Source: Puccinia triticina
Taxonomy: Eukaryota > Basidiomycota > Pucciniomycetes > Pucciniales > Pucciniaceae
DNA length: 64,000 bases
Direction: 5' to 3'
Assembly: GCF_026914185.1 (NCBI RefSeq)
Contig: NC_070569.1
Coordinates: 4,030,001 to 4,094,000, forward strand
Notes under the pieces: generated by a model
What the model was told of the DNA's origin: nothing
The model's input: only the letters and a program-made list of their open reading frames with translations
The model's database searches: none
In this document: positions 44,151 to 53,838 of the stretch, in pieces
Numbering within the stretch: position 1 is the stretch's first letter
How the letters are laid out: each line of letters opens with the position of its first letter
Position numbers and translations under genes: made by a program

Positions 44151-45277
44151 TTAGAAGGAGGCATATTCTTGGATGTATTATTGCATAATTAGATTCTCCA
44201 AGTCATTTAACCCCTAGTCACTCACTGGAACCACTAGGCTAGCTCCACTCAGTCAAAAGTTATTTGCATTAAAAGGTTTTGTCATAACATAATTACATAG
44301 TATAGGATTATAGTGATAGTACATATTATTTCATCTAGGCACAAATAAACAGTTGGGGTGTAGTTTATACAGGGACATTGCATGTACCCTTGTATAGCCA
44401 CATGACATCATCAGTCACATGTTTGATCACACATTTTATCACATGTCTCACTAGCAGAATTCTGTCTGCAGAAGGCAAAGCTTCTATCAGCAAAAATGCC
44501 TCAGAAGAACCCTCCTTGATACATGTAATAGTCTCTGTACAGCAGTACATGTCACATGATCCCACTAGCCAAAATCCCTCAATAGAAGTTTCCATGCAGC
44601 AGAAATTCCTCATAGGAGAAGTCACACTAGCATAAATCCCTCAACTGAATTCCCCACCAGCAAAAATCCCTTATAAGGAGCATGTTTCCCCCCCCTCAGT
44701 TTTGGGGAGCATCCCACTGAAGGGAATCCAAACCAGAACCCACATCTCACTTGGAATTTCCCTCACAAATATACGTAAACCCACTAGTGTGATCTCAATC
44801 AAGTTGCCCAGTAAAGTCTTTCATACCTCAGAGGATATATAAGTAGTCAAGTAGCAAGCATCACCACTTGTGTTTGCTCACAGCGCAAAGTGATCTTAAC
44901 CCCTTGTGCTCTTAACTGAAGGTTAAGGAGGAGGGCAAAGACACTTTGAAAAGATCACATAAACCATACGTCCTGAGTTTTTCACAGATCAGCTAATCTT
45001 TCACTCATAAAAACATATAAAACCACATAAAACATATCTCACGCTTGTACTCATTTCCAATATCCAACGCAAGACTGTTGTAAACCAATCCAACCCCAGG
45101 TTTCCCACCCATTTTTCCACTCAACATTTCCGCTGAAGTTACATTTGATCTAGGTCTGATAGAGATTGCTACACTCAGTTTTCTCTAACATTAGTCTGCC
45201 ACAACAATCAATACATTTGTTGTGTTAACTCTTGTGTAGTATCATAGAGGGGCAGGTCTTTCAAACCACCCGTAACA
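44151..45277 (+). repeat. gypsy LTR, copy 2
   Basis: Starts TTAGAAGGAGGCATATTC, aligned with the start of copy 1, and ends CACCCGTAACA. It is about 500 bp longer than copy 1 because of an extra middle (about 44350-45100) with ACATGTGAC-rich short repeats and CACTAGC...AAAATCCCTC repeats. The leader after it (45278-45360) also matches that after copy 1 (GAACTGCC...CCCAAAGGA). It belongs to the block that splits pol between GLYE and STSS. Confidence 0.65.
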
Positions 45278-45539
45278 GCTGTAAAGCTTCATACATACTT
45301 GAAATATCATAACTGCTATTTCCCCCTTGCAGAACTGCCACCAGTCCCAAAGGATTTCTCACAGTGTGGCACCTGTTCCCATCCAAGAGACGTGATCAGT
45401 TTTTTCTGCCCCGCTGCGGCGGTTTTGGACTGCGGTTCAAGGTTTTCTTTGCTCACCTATCTCCGCAGCTGATTGGGCTCCCAACCTCTTCCTCAATTTA
45501 TGAGACTGAGGTCGTTCACTTAGGTGTGTATCTTCACAC

Positions 45540-46295
45540 AAAAAATCCACATCTAGCTACTCTAGTCCTGTGTTTTGTGTTACTAAGTCCAACGGGAAGC
45601 TTAGGATTGTCCACGACCTTCAAGCTTTGAATAAAGTAACAATCAAGGATGCCAGACTACCTCCCAATATTGAGGAGTTTGTAGAATCCTTTTCATGAAG
45701 GGCATGTTACAGCTTAGGAGATATAATGGGTGGTTATGATGAACGGGAACTTGACCCTGTCTCCAGACCACTGACCACATTTGAGACAGTTCTAGGAAGA
45801 CTACAATTAACCAGACTTCCGCAGGGTGCAAAAAACTCAGTAGCAGTCTACCAGGCCCAAATGACCTGGATTCTACAAGATGAAATACCTGATCATGTGG
45901 GAATCTTTATTAATGACGGAGGAATTAAGGGACCAGTATCAACATATAACAATGAGACATTGAAGGAGAACCCAGGAATACATAGATTTTTCTGGGAATA
46001 TGCAATAAGCCTGGAGAGAATCTTATTTAGAATAGAAGAGGCAGGGCTCACCATATCAGGGGAAAAATTTGCTTGCTGTGTTTCTGCTTTGGACATAGTA
46101 GGTCACGTTGTTTCTCAGGAAGGAAGAATAATGTCTGCTAAGAAGGTCAATAAAATTCAAAGTTGGCCAAAACCTAAGAGTAAAAAGGATATTCAGGGCT
46201 TCTTGGGCATTTGTGTCTATGTCAGGATGTTCATCCAGAACTTTTTATCTATAGCTTCTCCACTTAGAAGACTTACTAGAGATGACGTAGAGTTT
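45540..46295 (+). pseudogene. gypsy reverse transcriptase, first part
   Basis: Reads STSSYSSPVFCVTKSNGKLR, IVHDLQALNKVTIKDARLPP, IEEFVESFS, then TGA at 45697, then RACYSLGDIMGGYDERELD, PVSRPLTTFETVLGRLQLTR, LPQGAKNSVAVYQAQMTWIL and DHVGIFINDGGIKGP. The RT active-site motif, normally F-I-D-D-G in this family, is FIND: the first catalytic aspartate is replaced by asparagine (GAT to AAT). The domain continues AGLTISGEKFACCVSALDIV and SKKDIQGFLGICVYVRMFIQ, and is cut after DDVEF by the CACTA-like insertion. Not functional. Confidence 0.85.
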
Positions 46296-47186
46296 CACCA
46301 GGGGAGACTTTGAGGCACTCTCCAGAGATTTCCAGAGTCTAATTTTATGTTGTTCTGGGTCTGATGTGAGTCAGATGTGGATTAGGAAATGATTGATAAA
46401 TTCTTCAGAAGTCAATGGGAAGTGTGTCAGAAGTGATGCGGAATTATCACAGGACCTTGTGCAATGTTGTAAAGAACCATTTCATTTTGTAAGTATAACT
46501 TAATTACAATCTGTCATGAAATCATAGTTAATCAATGCCCAACTATTACTCATTCATGCTGAATTTCTGTTGATCAATTTCTCTATGTCAAAGGGGTTCC
46601 AAACAACGTAAATGTGACCAGCGGGGGCTTTCATGGCTTTCTGACCAGTTTTTACTTGTAATAGAGCTGTGAAAGGCGCCTCCAGTGATCTGTCACCCTA
46701 ATGTACGCATGTACACAAAGGTGAAATTGGCAAAGTGGAAAAAAACTCACATGCATGTGCATGGAGACATTGGAAAAAAAACAAACACAAAAACAACTCA
46801 CAAGCTGATATATGTTAAGAAGCCAGGATGTCTATCTGAAATCTGGGACCACACACCTCCAAGCTGAGAACCGACCAAACGGACCCTAATACTCGCAGGC
46901 TCAAAGAGCGTAAGAAAAGACTCAAAGAGACTTGAAACTCCCAAACAAAGATTGAGCTAACAAAGGTTAAAAACACGCAGATTGCTAAGACGATATACGC
47001 GGAACCCTTGCTGCTTTCATACTTTTTTCATTTATCTCTCAAACAGTCAAGAGCGGCACACTTGCTTGCTCCTAGGTAAATAATGGAAACATTTCTTTTG
47101 ATTCATTATTAGTTAGAAAAATCTTGTCAACTAGCTACAGACTCTAATTAGAGAAATGAATCCTAGTACTCTGTATTCTTTTAATA

Positions 47187-47218
47187 CTAGAGGCCAAGGC
47201 GGCTTTGCCGCTGCAAAT
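47187..47218 (-). mobile_element. Helitron-like 3' terminus
   Basis: On the minus strand: GCAGCGGC-AAA-GCCGC hairpin, CTTGGCCT, CTAG, then T. It is the same terminus as at 29269, with a loop and stem change that keeps pairing. The element body would extend to the right and could be the carrier of the gene fragments at 48.7-49.6 kb. Its 5' end was not located. Confidence 0.5.
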
Positions 47219-48299
47219 TGGAGGTGAAATGTGCAATAATAGGAAGAAGCAAAATAAAGTGAACCAAATCCATGAGCACAGTTCCAAGTGTTTATATGCC
47301 CCTCACATCCACTTTTGTGAGTTTTTGTTCAAGTTTTTTCTGAAACACCAAGTGTCAAAGGCACATGCAAGCCACATTGCACTGCATCCTCTGGTCAGCA
47401 TGATTTGTTTTGGCCAACAACTTTCTTGAACACCAATCTGCAAAATTAGATGTACGTCTGCACAAGAGGAATTACAGCACATTTTTGCGCTTCTGTTATG
47501 TTTTCTAAGGCATGGTCCAACTGCCTCCATAGTAATACCCAGGGCCCAATTCACCATACAACAAGCCATTTTGATACAATCTGTTCTTGTCAAATGATTT
47601 TTTGTGCATTCTTTCTTAACACATTGGTACTCCAAGTCACACATCATATGTAAGTAATAAGGGATGAGATAGGATAAATTGTAATTCAATTCAACTCAAA
47701 AAAAATTGCTTGATGGAAAACAAAAAGATTGCAAACAATTAGATCAATGAGGATGTTTACTAACCTGATTGTTACTCAAGATATTTACCAATGAAAGCAG
47801 CCTTTTGATAATCCAGATATTGATGAATGTACAAATGTTTTTCTCTTAATTCCTTTTGAGAAACAGACAGCTGACTCTATTTGTGGCCATCACACCACAG
47901 GCATCAATCTCATATCAAAAGAGTTCTATCTTTAGTGAATCTTATTGTGCTTATTAATTGCAAACAAACTTGGTTTGACATACCGTTCAGGGTATCGTGG
48001 ATCACAAGTTCAACATGTTTACCCATGATTTCATTGAAGAGCTCAAGGATACAGCTGCAGTCAGCATTTTCAATTTTTGTCATTGTTGGTTGTCCATTTG
48101 AGGAATGTTGTGGACTTGGTAGGCCTGTTTCTGGGGATCAGGGGGATGACAAAGCCGGTGCACTGATGGCTGACCATCTCATGTGGTCTGCTGGAGTTGA
48201 TGGCAACAATGGAAAGCCAACAGGACATGGCCTCCTGGAGTCCAATGCAAAGATGCTTATTGGAGGCGGCTGCTGAGAAGCTGTGTTGAGCGCTCGCGC

Positions 48300-48734
48300 G
48301 AGCATCAGCTAAGCTCCGTAGGAACAGCACCTCCGGCGCATTCCGCATGTTTGATTGCTCCGCTGAGAGTTTCAGGTGGACTGGAATTCGGGCTGCTCAC
48401 CTGAAGCCCTCTGAGTACCGGTGTTGTAGAATGCGAGGCTCAGACCAGGACCTTTCAAGTCAGAAAGATCAAGCAGCAGCGCGGTTTAGTAGGGTTTAGT
48501 CTTGCTCTCTGTCTGCCGGAGCGAGCAGGGAGCACAGATATCGGGCAGCTTGCCTTCCTGTACTGCTTTCAAAACATTGTTGTCAGCAGGTTCTGCTTTG
48601 CCCGGTGCCACTCGAGGATTGCTAGCAATTTTTGCTCTTAGATTGGGACCAACTGTGACGACTGCGAGCGGCGCATTGGCGCTGGCGGCCTTCAGGTTGT
48701 TTACCAGCGGGAACAGGCCTTTTCCCGGCCCAAA
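48300..48734 (-). other. possible third captured fragment
   Basis: An open frame (48486-48743) reads FGPGKGLFPLVNNLKAASAN, APLAVVTVGPNLRAKIAS and AVQEGKLPDICAPCS. I do not recognise it. Its composition is protein-like and GC-richer than the surrounding repeat, and it abuts the end of the IDH fragment. Confidence 0.25.
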
Positions 48735-49372
48735 CAGGAGCAATCGGGTTCGCCACGTCTTGGCCCTGTCAATCCCACAGCTTCAGTCGGCCGGAGACGG
48801 GTCAGACGCAGTTAAATGCCGCCGGGCTTACCATGATGTCCTTGGCTACAAGTCGACAACCTGGCTCGAATAACGCAAACTCCCGGCAATGTTTGCCCCC
48901 GGAACGATCCCCGGTCCTCCGACGAGAGCCGCACCAATGTTGGCAACGATAGCCCCATACCTGGGGAACATCACAAGAAAAAAAGATTGTAAGTGTGTTG
49001 GTGGACGTAAGTGGTAGAGAGGGAGAGCGTAGGAGGGACAAACAGGTTGGGCATGACCATGACGTCAAACTGTTGGGGTTTAGCGACGAGGTGCATGGAG
49101 GCATTGTTGACAATCATGTCACTGAAAGTGATTCCGGAGCGCTTGTATTCCTTGGCGACTTGACAACAAGTCTCAAGGAAGAGGCCGTCAGCGAGCTTCA
49201 TGATGTTAGCCTTGTGGACACAGGTGACGTGTTTGCGGTGGTTCTTGAGGGCAAAGTCAAAGGCAAAGCGGGCGATCTGCTTGCACTTTGTCCGTGTGAT
49301 GATCTTCAACGACTCGACTACGCCTGGGACCAATGAATGCTCTAGCCCGGAATACTCGCCCTCTGTTCCTAC
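48735..49372 (-). pseudogene. IDH1: NAD-isocitrate dehydrogenase (IDH1-type) gene fragment
   Basis: Reads [80 protein letters not shown] and NL. After a GTTTGT...CCCCAG intron come YGAIVANIGAALVGGPGIVP and GANI; then a small deletion shifts the frame to REFALFEPGCRLVAKDIM. A second intron (GTAAGC...GACAG) leads to GQDVANPIA, after which homology stops. This is the C-terminal half of a mitochondrial IDH regulatory subunit, the TCA-cycle enzyme for isocitrate to 2-oxoglutarate. Introns are kept, so it was copied as DNA. It lacks both gene ends and has a frameshift, so it is a captured non-functional fragment inside the CACTA-like element. Confidence 0.85.
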
Positions 49373-49377
49373 TCACC

Positions 49378-49650
49378 ATCTGATTCATTGCCTGGATTGA
49401 GCCTATCTTTGTTCATCCACACAAAACATACTCCATCTTTATTGACAGTGATCACCCGGGGCTCATTGGTTGGGTCTGTGAGGTTGCCAATGTGCCAGGT
49501 TTTAAGGACGGTATCGTTGTGGCCAGTAGCCCTCGACCAGATTGGAAATTTACATCCTCACCTTGTCTAGACGGTTGTCAGGAGATAATTTGAGCAAGGC
49601 GACCAGGATACTGAGACGATATCATCATAGCGCCCGGTATAAGTTCGATG
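49378..49650 (-). pseudogene. WD40-repeat gene fragment, PWP2-like
   Basis: The minus strand encodes GRYDDIVSVSWSPCSNYLLT and then WSRATGHNDTVLKTWHIGN and EPRVITVNKDGVCFVWMNKD, followed by a GTGAGT donor. These are WD40 blades; the order and the CFVWM ending resemble the fifth and sixth repeats of the U3 snoRNP protein Pwp2, as far as I can judge from memory. The linking segment contains stops. It lies immediately upstream of the IDH fragment on the same strand, so the two captured pieces are fused. Another WD40 protein remains possible. Confidence 0.5.
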
Positions 49651-50625
49651 CGAGGGTTTTGGTTGGGTGAAACTGGGTGGTGTGGTGTTGGCGAGGATAC
49701 GGTGGCCATGGCGCCGGATGCCGCTAGAGTCACAACTCATCGCCTGGCGCCTATGGATGGGCTGAGCTTGAATATTTAAGGAGGGATGGGGCTGGTGTCT
49801 ATTGTCCCCCCAGGGGATCTGGTTTCGTCCGCCCCCTCCCTGGAAGCCTCCTAGTTGCTTGATTAGGCCCCTCCTTGACAGCTCTTTCACAGAGTTTTTC
49901 ACAACCGGCCCTTTTTTGCTTGTTGCTCTGGCACAGCTGGAGGGTCATCCATAGGGCCTTTGGGTCTTTGGGGATATTTTCAACTGCTGTGTGTATTGCC
50001 TAGATTGTGTGCTCTTCTGTTGGGTTATTTTTAAATTAGAAATACACCAAAACTTAGATCTAAGTTTCCACGTTTGTGTGGATTTAAGAAACTTGGATTT
50101 TCACCCTACTTTCATCATTTTTTGGCCCAATTCTAGATGATACCGGCCTTCTTTAGGGAAATATGCCAATTCAGATGAGCCTTTCACATCATTCTAACAG
50201 GGATGTACATGTTGTTGATCTGTGGGAGGCCCAACCTGCAATTTTTAACAAACTTACACACGCGCACATGATGGTTACATTAGCAAAGTGAAAAAAATTA
50301 CCACCTTCATGCGCATATAAATAATATGAATTTAAACCCATGCTTCATCATAATTACCAAACACTTCAAATTGAATTATGCTTTGATTGTGGCCATTGTG
50401 TCTTAGTGGTTTCAACCCCATTTCAGTTGTTTTCCAGTTGACTTCTGCATGAATTCTGGATGGTTTATGCATGAATCCAGGATCAGTTTCAAATCATTTG
50501 TGGATTAGTTCCAGAATTTTCATTAATTCTTGCACTACTTTCATCAAAGACATCCAGCACAGTTACGGAAAAAGGGTACAGTATGGCACTCTCTGGAGAG
50601 TGTGTCAAAATCTCCCCTTGTGTTT

Positions 50626-51745
50626 TACTGGGATTTTAAATGCCAACAGGCCTTTGAGGATTTAAAGAAGATTGTTGGGGAGGAAATAGTTCTCAAGAAT
50701 CTGGAATACAGCAAAGGAGTGGGAAGAATAACATTGGTGGTGGACTCCAGTTATATTGCGGCTGGGGCAGTGCTCATGCAAGAAGACAAGGATAAGGCTT
50801 ACAGACCAGTAATCTACGAGTCAGTTGGGTTTTCTAGGGTGGAATCTGATTACTCACAGTCAAAACCTGAGCTATGCGGGGTTGCAAAATTTTTGAAGAA
50901 ACTGCAGACCATGCTTTGGGGTCAACATTTTGAGTTACAAGTGGATGCCAAGGCTCTGATTGAAATGATTATTACTTCAAGTCTTCCAAGTGCACCTATG
51001 ACAAGATGGGTGGCATTTATTCAACTTTTTTCTTTTGATTTGGTACACAAGCCAGGAAAGACATTCACCATGCCAGACAGTCTGTCACGGAGGCCAAGGG
51101 ATGAAAATGAAGACTTGAAAGAGTTTTACAAGGAGGAAACTTGGGTCACACCACATCCTGGGTTTGGAGCCAAGGAATTCAATCTAACAACCCTTGGGGT
51201 AGGGATATAATCCAACACGCAAACACCCTTCTGGCAGAAGATGGTGGACTATCTCTTGAGTTGGAGGAGGCCTGGAAATTGTGAAGACAAAGAGTTCATA
51301 AAAATCAAGCGTAGGTCTCCAATGTTCTTTGTGAAAGGGGGCCAGCTCAAAAGGAGGAGGATACCCTACAAGTTGTACAACCAAGTGGTGGTCTCAAATC
51401 CACATATCCAAGCTCAGGTGCTTAGTTCATTACACAGGCATAGAGGAGTAATTGAAACTTACAGAAGGGTCAGAGAGAGATTTTGGTGGGAAGGAATGAA
51501 GAAGATTTCCAGAAAATGGGTCCAAACATGTGAAGTTTGTCAGAAGAGGAGCAAGGATCTACCAAAGGAAGAAGGAAATTCTACTGCTACATCAACTTTG
51601 TTCCAAAGAGTAAGCATGGATGCTGTACATGTAAAGGCGGGGAAGTGGAAGTACATTATAATTTCAAGAGATGACTTCTCCGGTTGGGCAGAAACGGTGG
51701 GGTTAACAAATCTCAAATCAAAAACTATTGTGGAATGGTTTAGAG
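50626..51745 (+). pseudogene. gypsy RT end, RNase H and integrase (truncated)
   Basis: Continues the RT frame with YWDFKCQQAFEDLKKIVGEE, then RNase H with ITLVVDSSYIAAGAVLMQED, YSQSKPELCGVAKFLKKLQ, VDAKALIEMI and PGKTFTMPDSLSRRP. After a stop at 51208 the integrase follows: zinc-binding part HRHRGVIETYRRVRERFWWE and WVQTCEVCQKRS, then the core with SMDAVHVKAGKWKYIIISRD and FSGWAETVGLTN, ending TIVEWFRD. The first catalytic aspartate is visible; the rest of the DDE core is lost at the junction with a hAT-like terminus. Confidence 0.85.
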
Positions 51746-52063
51746 ATGGCCCCGGCAAACCTGTTGCGGGTACCTGCTATCCGCTGGCGGGTACCCGCCA
51801 CGGCCGGCGGGTGCGGGTGCGTATGTTTGAGATTGCGGGAAAAAGTGGGTGGGTACCCGGATAATTCAAACCACACCCGCCCGCACCCGCCCACCGCTTT
51901 AACCGGAAGGCCTGATCCCTTCCGGTAGCCAAGGTTTTACAGCCTTGGCAGCCAGAAAAACCCACCTGGTTGCCAAGGACACACCCTCATTGACCAGGAG
52001 GGATTCCTTCCGGTCACCGGGGCTGTATCTCGGCGACCAGAAGGAAAAAATCCTCCTGGTTGC
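51742..52063. mobile_element. hAT-related end and degenerate dyad repeats
   Basis: Begins TAGAGATGGCCCCGGCAAAC and continues with GGGTACCTGC/GGGTACCCGC motifs like the subterminal zone of the complete hAT at 39571. The right end is not recognisable. 51898-52063 holds dyads of the type ACCGGAAGG...CCTTCCGGT and CCTCCTGGT/ACCAGGAGG, reminiscent of the array modules elsewhere. No target duplication found. Confidence 0.5.
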
Positions 52064-52463
52064 TGTCAGCCTTAGAGTCAACTCAGCTGACCTAAAGTCT
52101 GCCTTTTTCTACTTTTACATATGAATTACTTCATATCCTTTTCATCTTAAGAGATATCATTGTTTTGACTTCATATTCTGTTTCCTCATGCAATTTTAAC
52201 CCTAGTTACAGCTTACCAATTCTTTGTAACTTTACTCCTTCCCTGAGTTTTTGAGTTGTAGCGCGCATGCACAGTTGTGACGTGTCAGCGCTACCAGGCG
52301 CGCCAAACCACATGTACATATGTAAATTACATAATCAAACTGTGAAAATTATTGTAGTCAGGATCCCCCTTGCCTGAGGAGGATCTACATACTTCAGCAC
52401 ACCAGAACCACACCCCAGATAACCCTAGGATCACCACCAAAGAGATTATCATGCTCCCAGTAT
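52064..52463 (-). mobile_element. truncated LTR of family L1, reverse orientation
   Basis: Starts TGTCAGCCTTAGAGTCAAC, the complement of the L1 3' end, and is collinear (reverse) with 10864-12152 for about 400 bp, including GGCGCGCCAAACCACATGTA and GGATCCCCCTTGCCTGAGG. It breaks off after CATGCTCCCAGTA. Confidence 0.85.
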
Positions 52464-52530
52464 CCGCTCCAATTGGGAATCGGGAATTTAATTTTTGGGA
52501 GTCAATCTTTCAAGTCCCTAAATATATTAA

Positions 52531-52750
52531 CACTGCCAGCATAATTGGCTGGGTTGAGGTTATCCCAGTTAAACTGGGATGAACCCAACCAATTTAAACT
52601 TGGTTGATTGATCTCAACTGATGAAATATAAATCCAAGGTACCCCCCTTGGTTTTACATTTCATTGGATGAGATCAACCCATTTTAAACTGGTCAAGTGC
52701 ATCCCAATTAAACTGGGATGACTTGATCCCAGCCAAACATGCTGGCAGTG
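52531..52750. mobile_element. 220-bp foldback MITE
   Basis: CACTGCCAGCATAATTGGCT at the left is complemented by AGCCAAACATGCTGGCAGTG at the right. Internal TCCCAGTTAAACTGGGATGA and its partner also pair. The flanks do not show a convincing target duplication. Confidence 0.7.
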
Positions 52751-52903
52751 ATGTAACCTGTGTTTTTGAATGGTAGGTCCTGCAATCACTGATACAGACC
52801 CATGTTAGGGCCAGTGGAGTAGTTGCTAATAAATCATTTGATAAATGCCCATCAAAATGAGAAAGGTTGTGGGATTATACAGTATGACTTCATTTTGGCA
52901 TAT

Positions 52904-53066
52904 AGGCCCCGTTTGGCTGCCGCGTTATACGTGATAACTGGATTTATTTATCACGCGCGACCCCTGGGGGGTCAAATTTTTTGGTGGAGACGGGGGCAAA
53001 CTTTGGGTCGCGCGTGATAAATTTGTACATTTATCAACATATAACGCGGCAGCCAAACGGGGCCTT
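52904..53066. mobile_element. 163-bp foldback MITE
   Basis: GGCCCCGTTTGGCTGCCGCG and its complement CGCGGCAGCCAAACGGGGCC form the ends. The inner arms ATCACGCGCGACCC and GGGTCGCGCGTGAT also pair. No coding capacity. Confidence 0.8.
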
Positions 53067-53838
53067 AGAAAGCTCTAGATGCCAAAGTAAGACACCTACC
53101 AAAACCACAACCAGCGCACATGAAAGCATGAACTAGTGCAGGCCCAGGAAAACATCTTCCATTTTATTTAAAATTCAGAGTTTGGGTGTGTAAATTGAGA
53201 CCTGGAAGGCTTCCAGACTTGATGGGAAGTCATAGGACCCTGGAGACCCCCTATAAATGTGGGTAATGTAGAATCTGGAATTTTGGCTAAATTCATATAT
53301 ATTGGGGGGCACCGGCCTTTTTGGGGCCAGTTCATACATTTTCATGTGTATGCTTGAGGCAAAATCCCCCTGGGGAACCTCAAAACCCCAATGAAAAAGC
53401 CGGGTTCTGCGGGCAGTACCAGATTTGGTCAAATTTTGGCAGAAATTTCATAAGTACATTTCTGCCATGTTTGATGCCTAACATCTTGGGTTTCAAAGCC
53501 CATTCATGCCTACCATTTTGCAAAAAAATGGAAAATTCTTACATTGCCCAACTACTGCGGGGGTTCACAGGGTCCTGAAGTCATCCAGTGCAACCTGTGG
53601 CAGCTACGTACCGTAAACGTACGTAGCGGCGGGGAGCTGCCGAAAGCTTAATCAAACCCACCTGAGGATCATCAGATAAGTGTAAGTTTGGGATGTGCAC
53701 GGGGGTCAGTGTTATGTATGCGGACCCCCCTTGGGATGGTGATCGAGGGTCAGGCTGGCTTTGGTGGGGACGGTCAAGAGCAAGGAAGAGGACAACAGCG
53801 ACGAAGAACCATCAGAAAAGCAGAAAATCAGAAACCAG
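53067..53838. other. intergenic, upstream of the MAPKK gene
   Basis: No gene seen. A short palindrome TACGTACCGTAAACGTACGTA-like motif lies at 53614-53634. This region should contain the promoter of the MAPKK gene and possibly an unrecognised first exon. Confidence 0.5.

Larger units (their letters stand above)
46296..50622. mobile_element. CACTA-like element carrying gene fragments
   Basis: Terminal inverted repeats of about 33 bp: CACCAGGGGAGACTTTGAGG followed by CACTCTCCAGAGA at the left, and at the right the complement of CACAAGGGGAGATTTTGAC followed by ACACTCTCCAGAGA. The 3-bp target duplication TTT lies at 46293-46295 and 50623-50625. Excision of the element plus one TTT joins GTA-GAG-TTT to TAC-TGG-GAT, restoring the gypsy RT frame VEFYWDFKCQQAFEDL exactly. 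CAC ends and a 3-bp duplication are CACTA-type features. No transposase seen. The interior contains a Helitron-like 3' end (47187) and fragments of two host genes. Confidence 0.85.
27711..51745 (+). mobile_element. Ty3/gypsy retrotransposon split by nested insertions
   Basis: Gypsy parts occur in the correct order on one strand: LTR (27711-28342), gag (28371-29268 and 32369-33100), CCHC finger and protease (33100-33898), linker (33899-34840), pre-RT (38878-39410), RT (45540-46295 and 50626 on), RNase H and integrase to about 51745. At three junctions the frame continues when the insert is skipped: FRKY-REDA across 29269-32368, VEF-YWDF across 46296-50622, and GLYE followed by STSSYSSPV across about 39410-45540. 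This argues for one original element rather than unrelated fragments. The integrase core stops at IVEWFRD, where a hAT-like end begins; no 3' LTR is seen. Confidence 0.8.
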
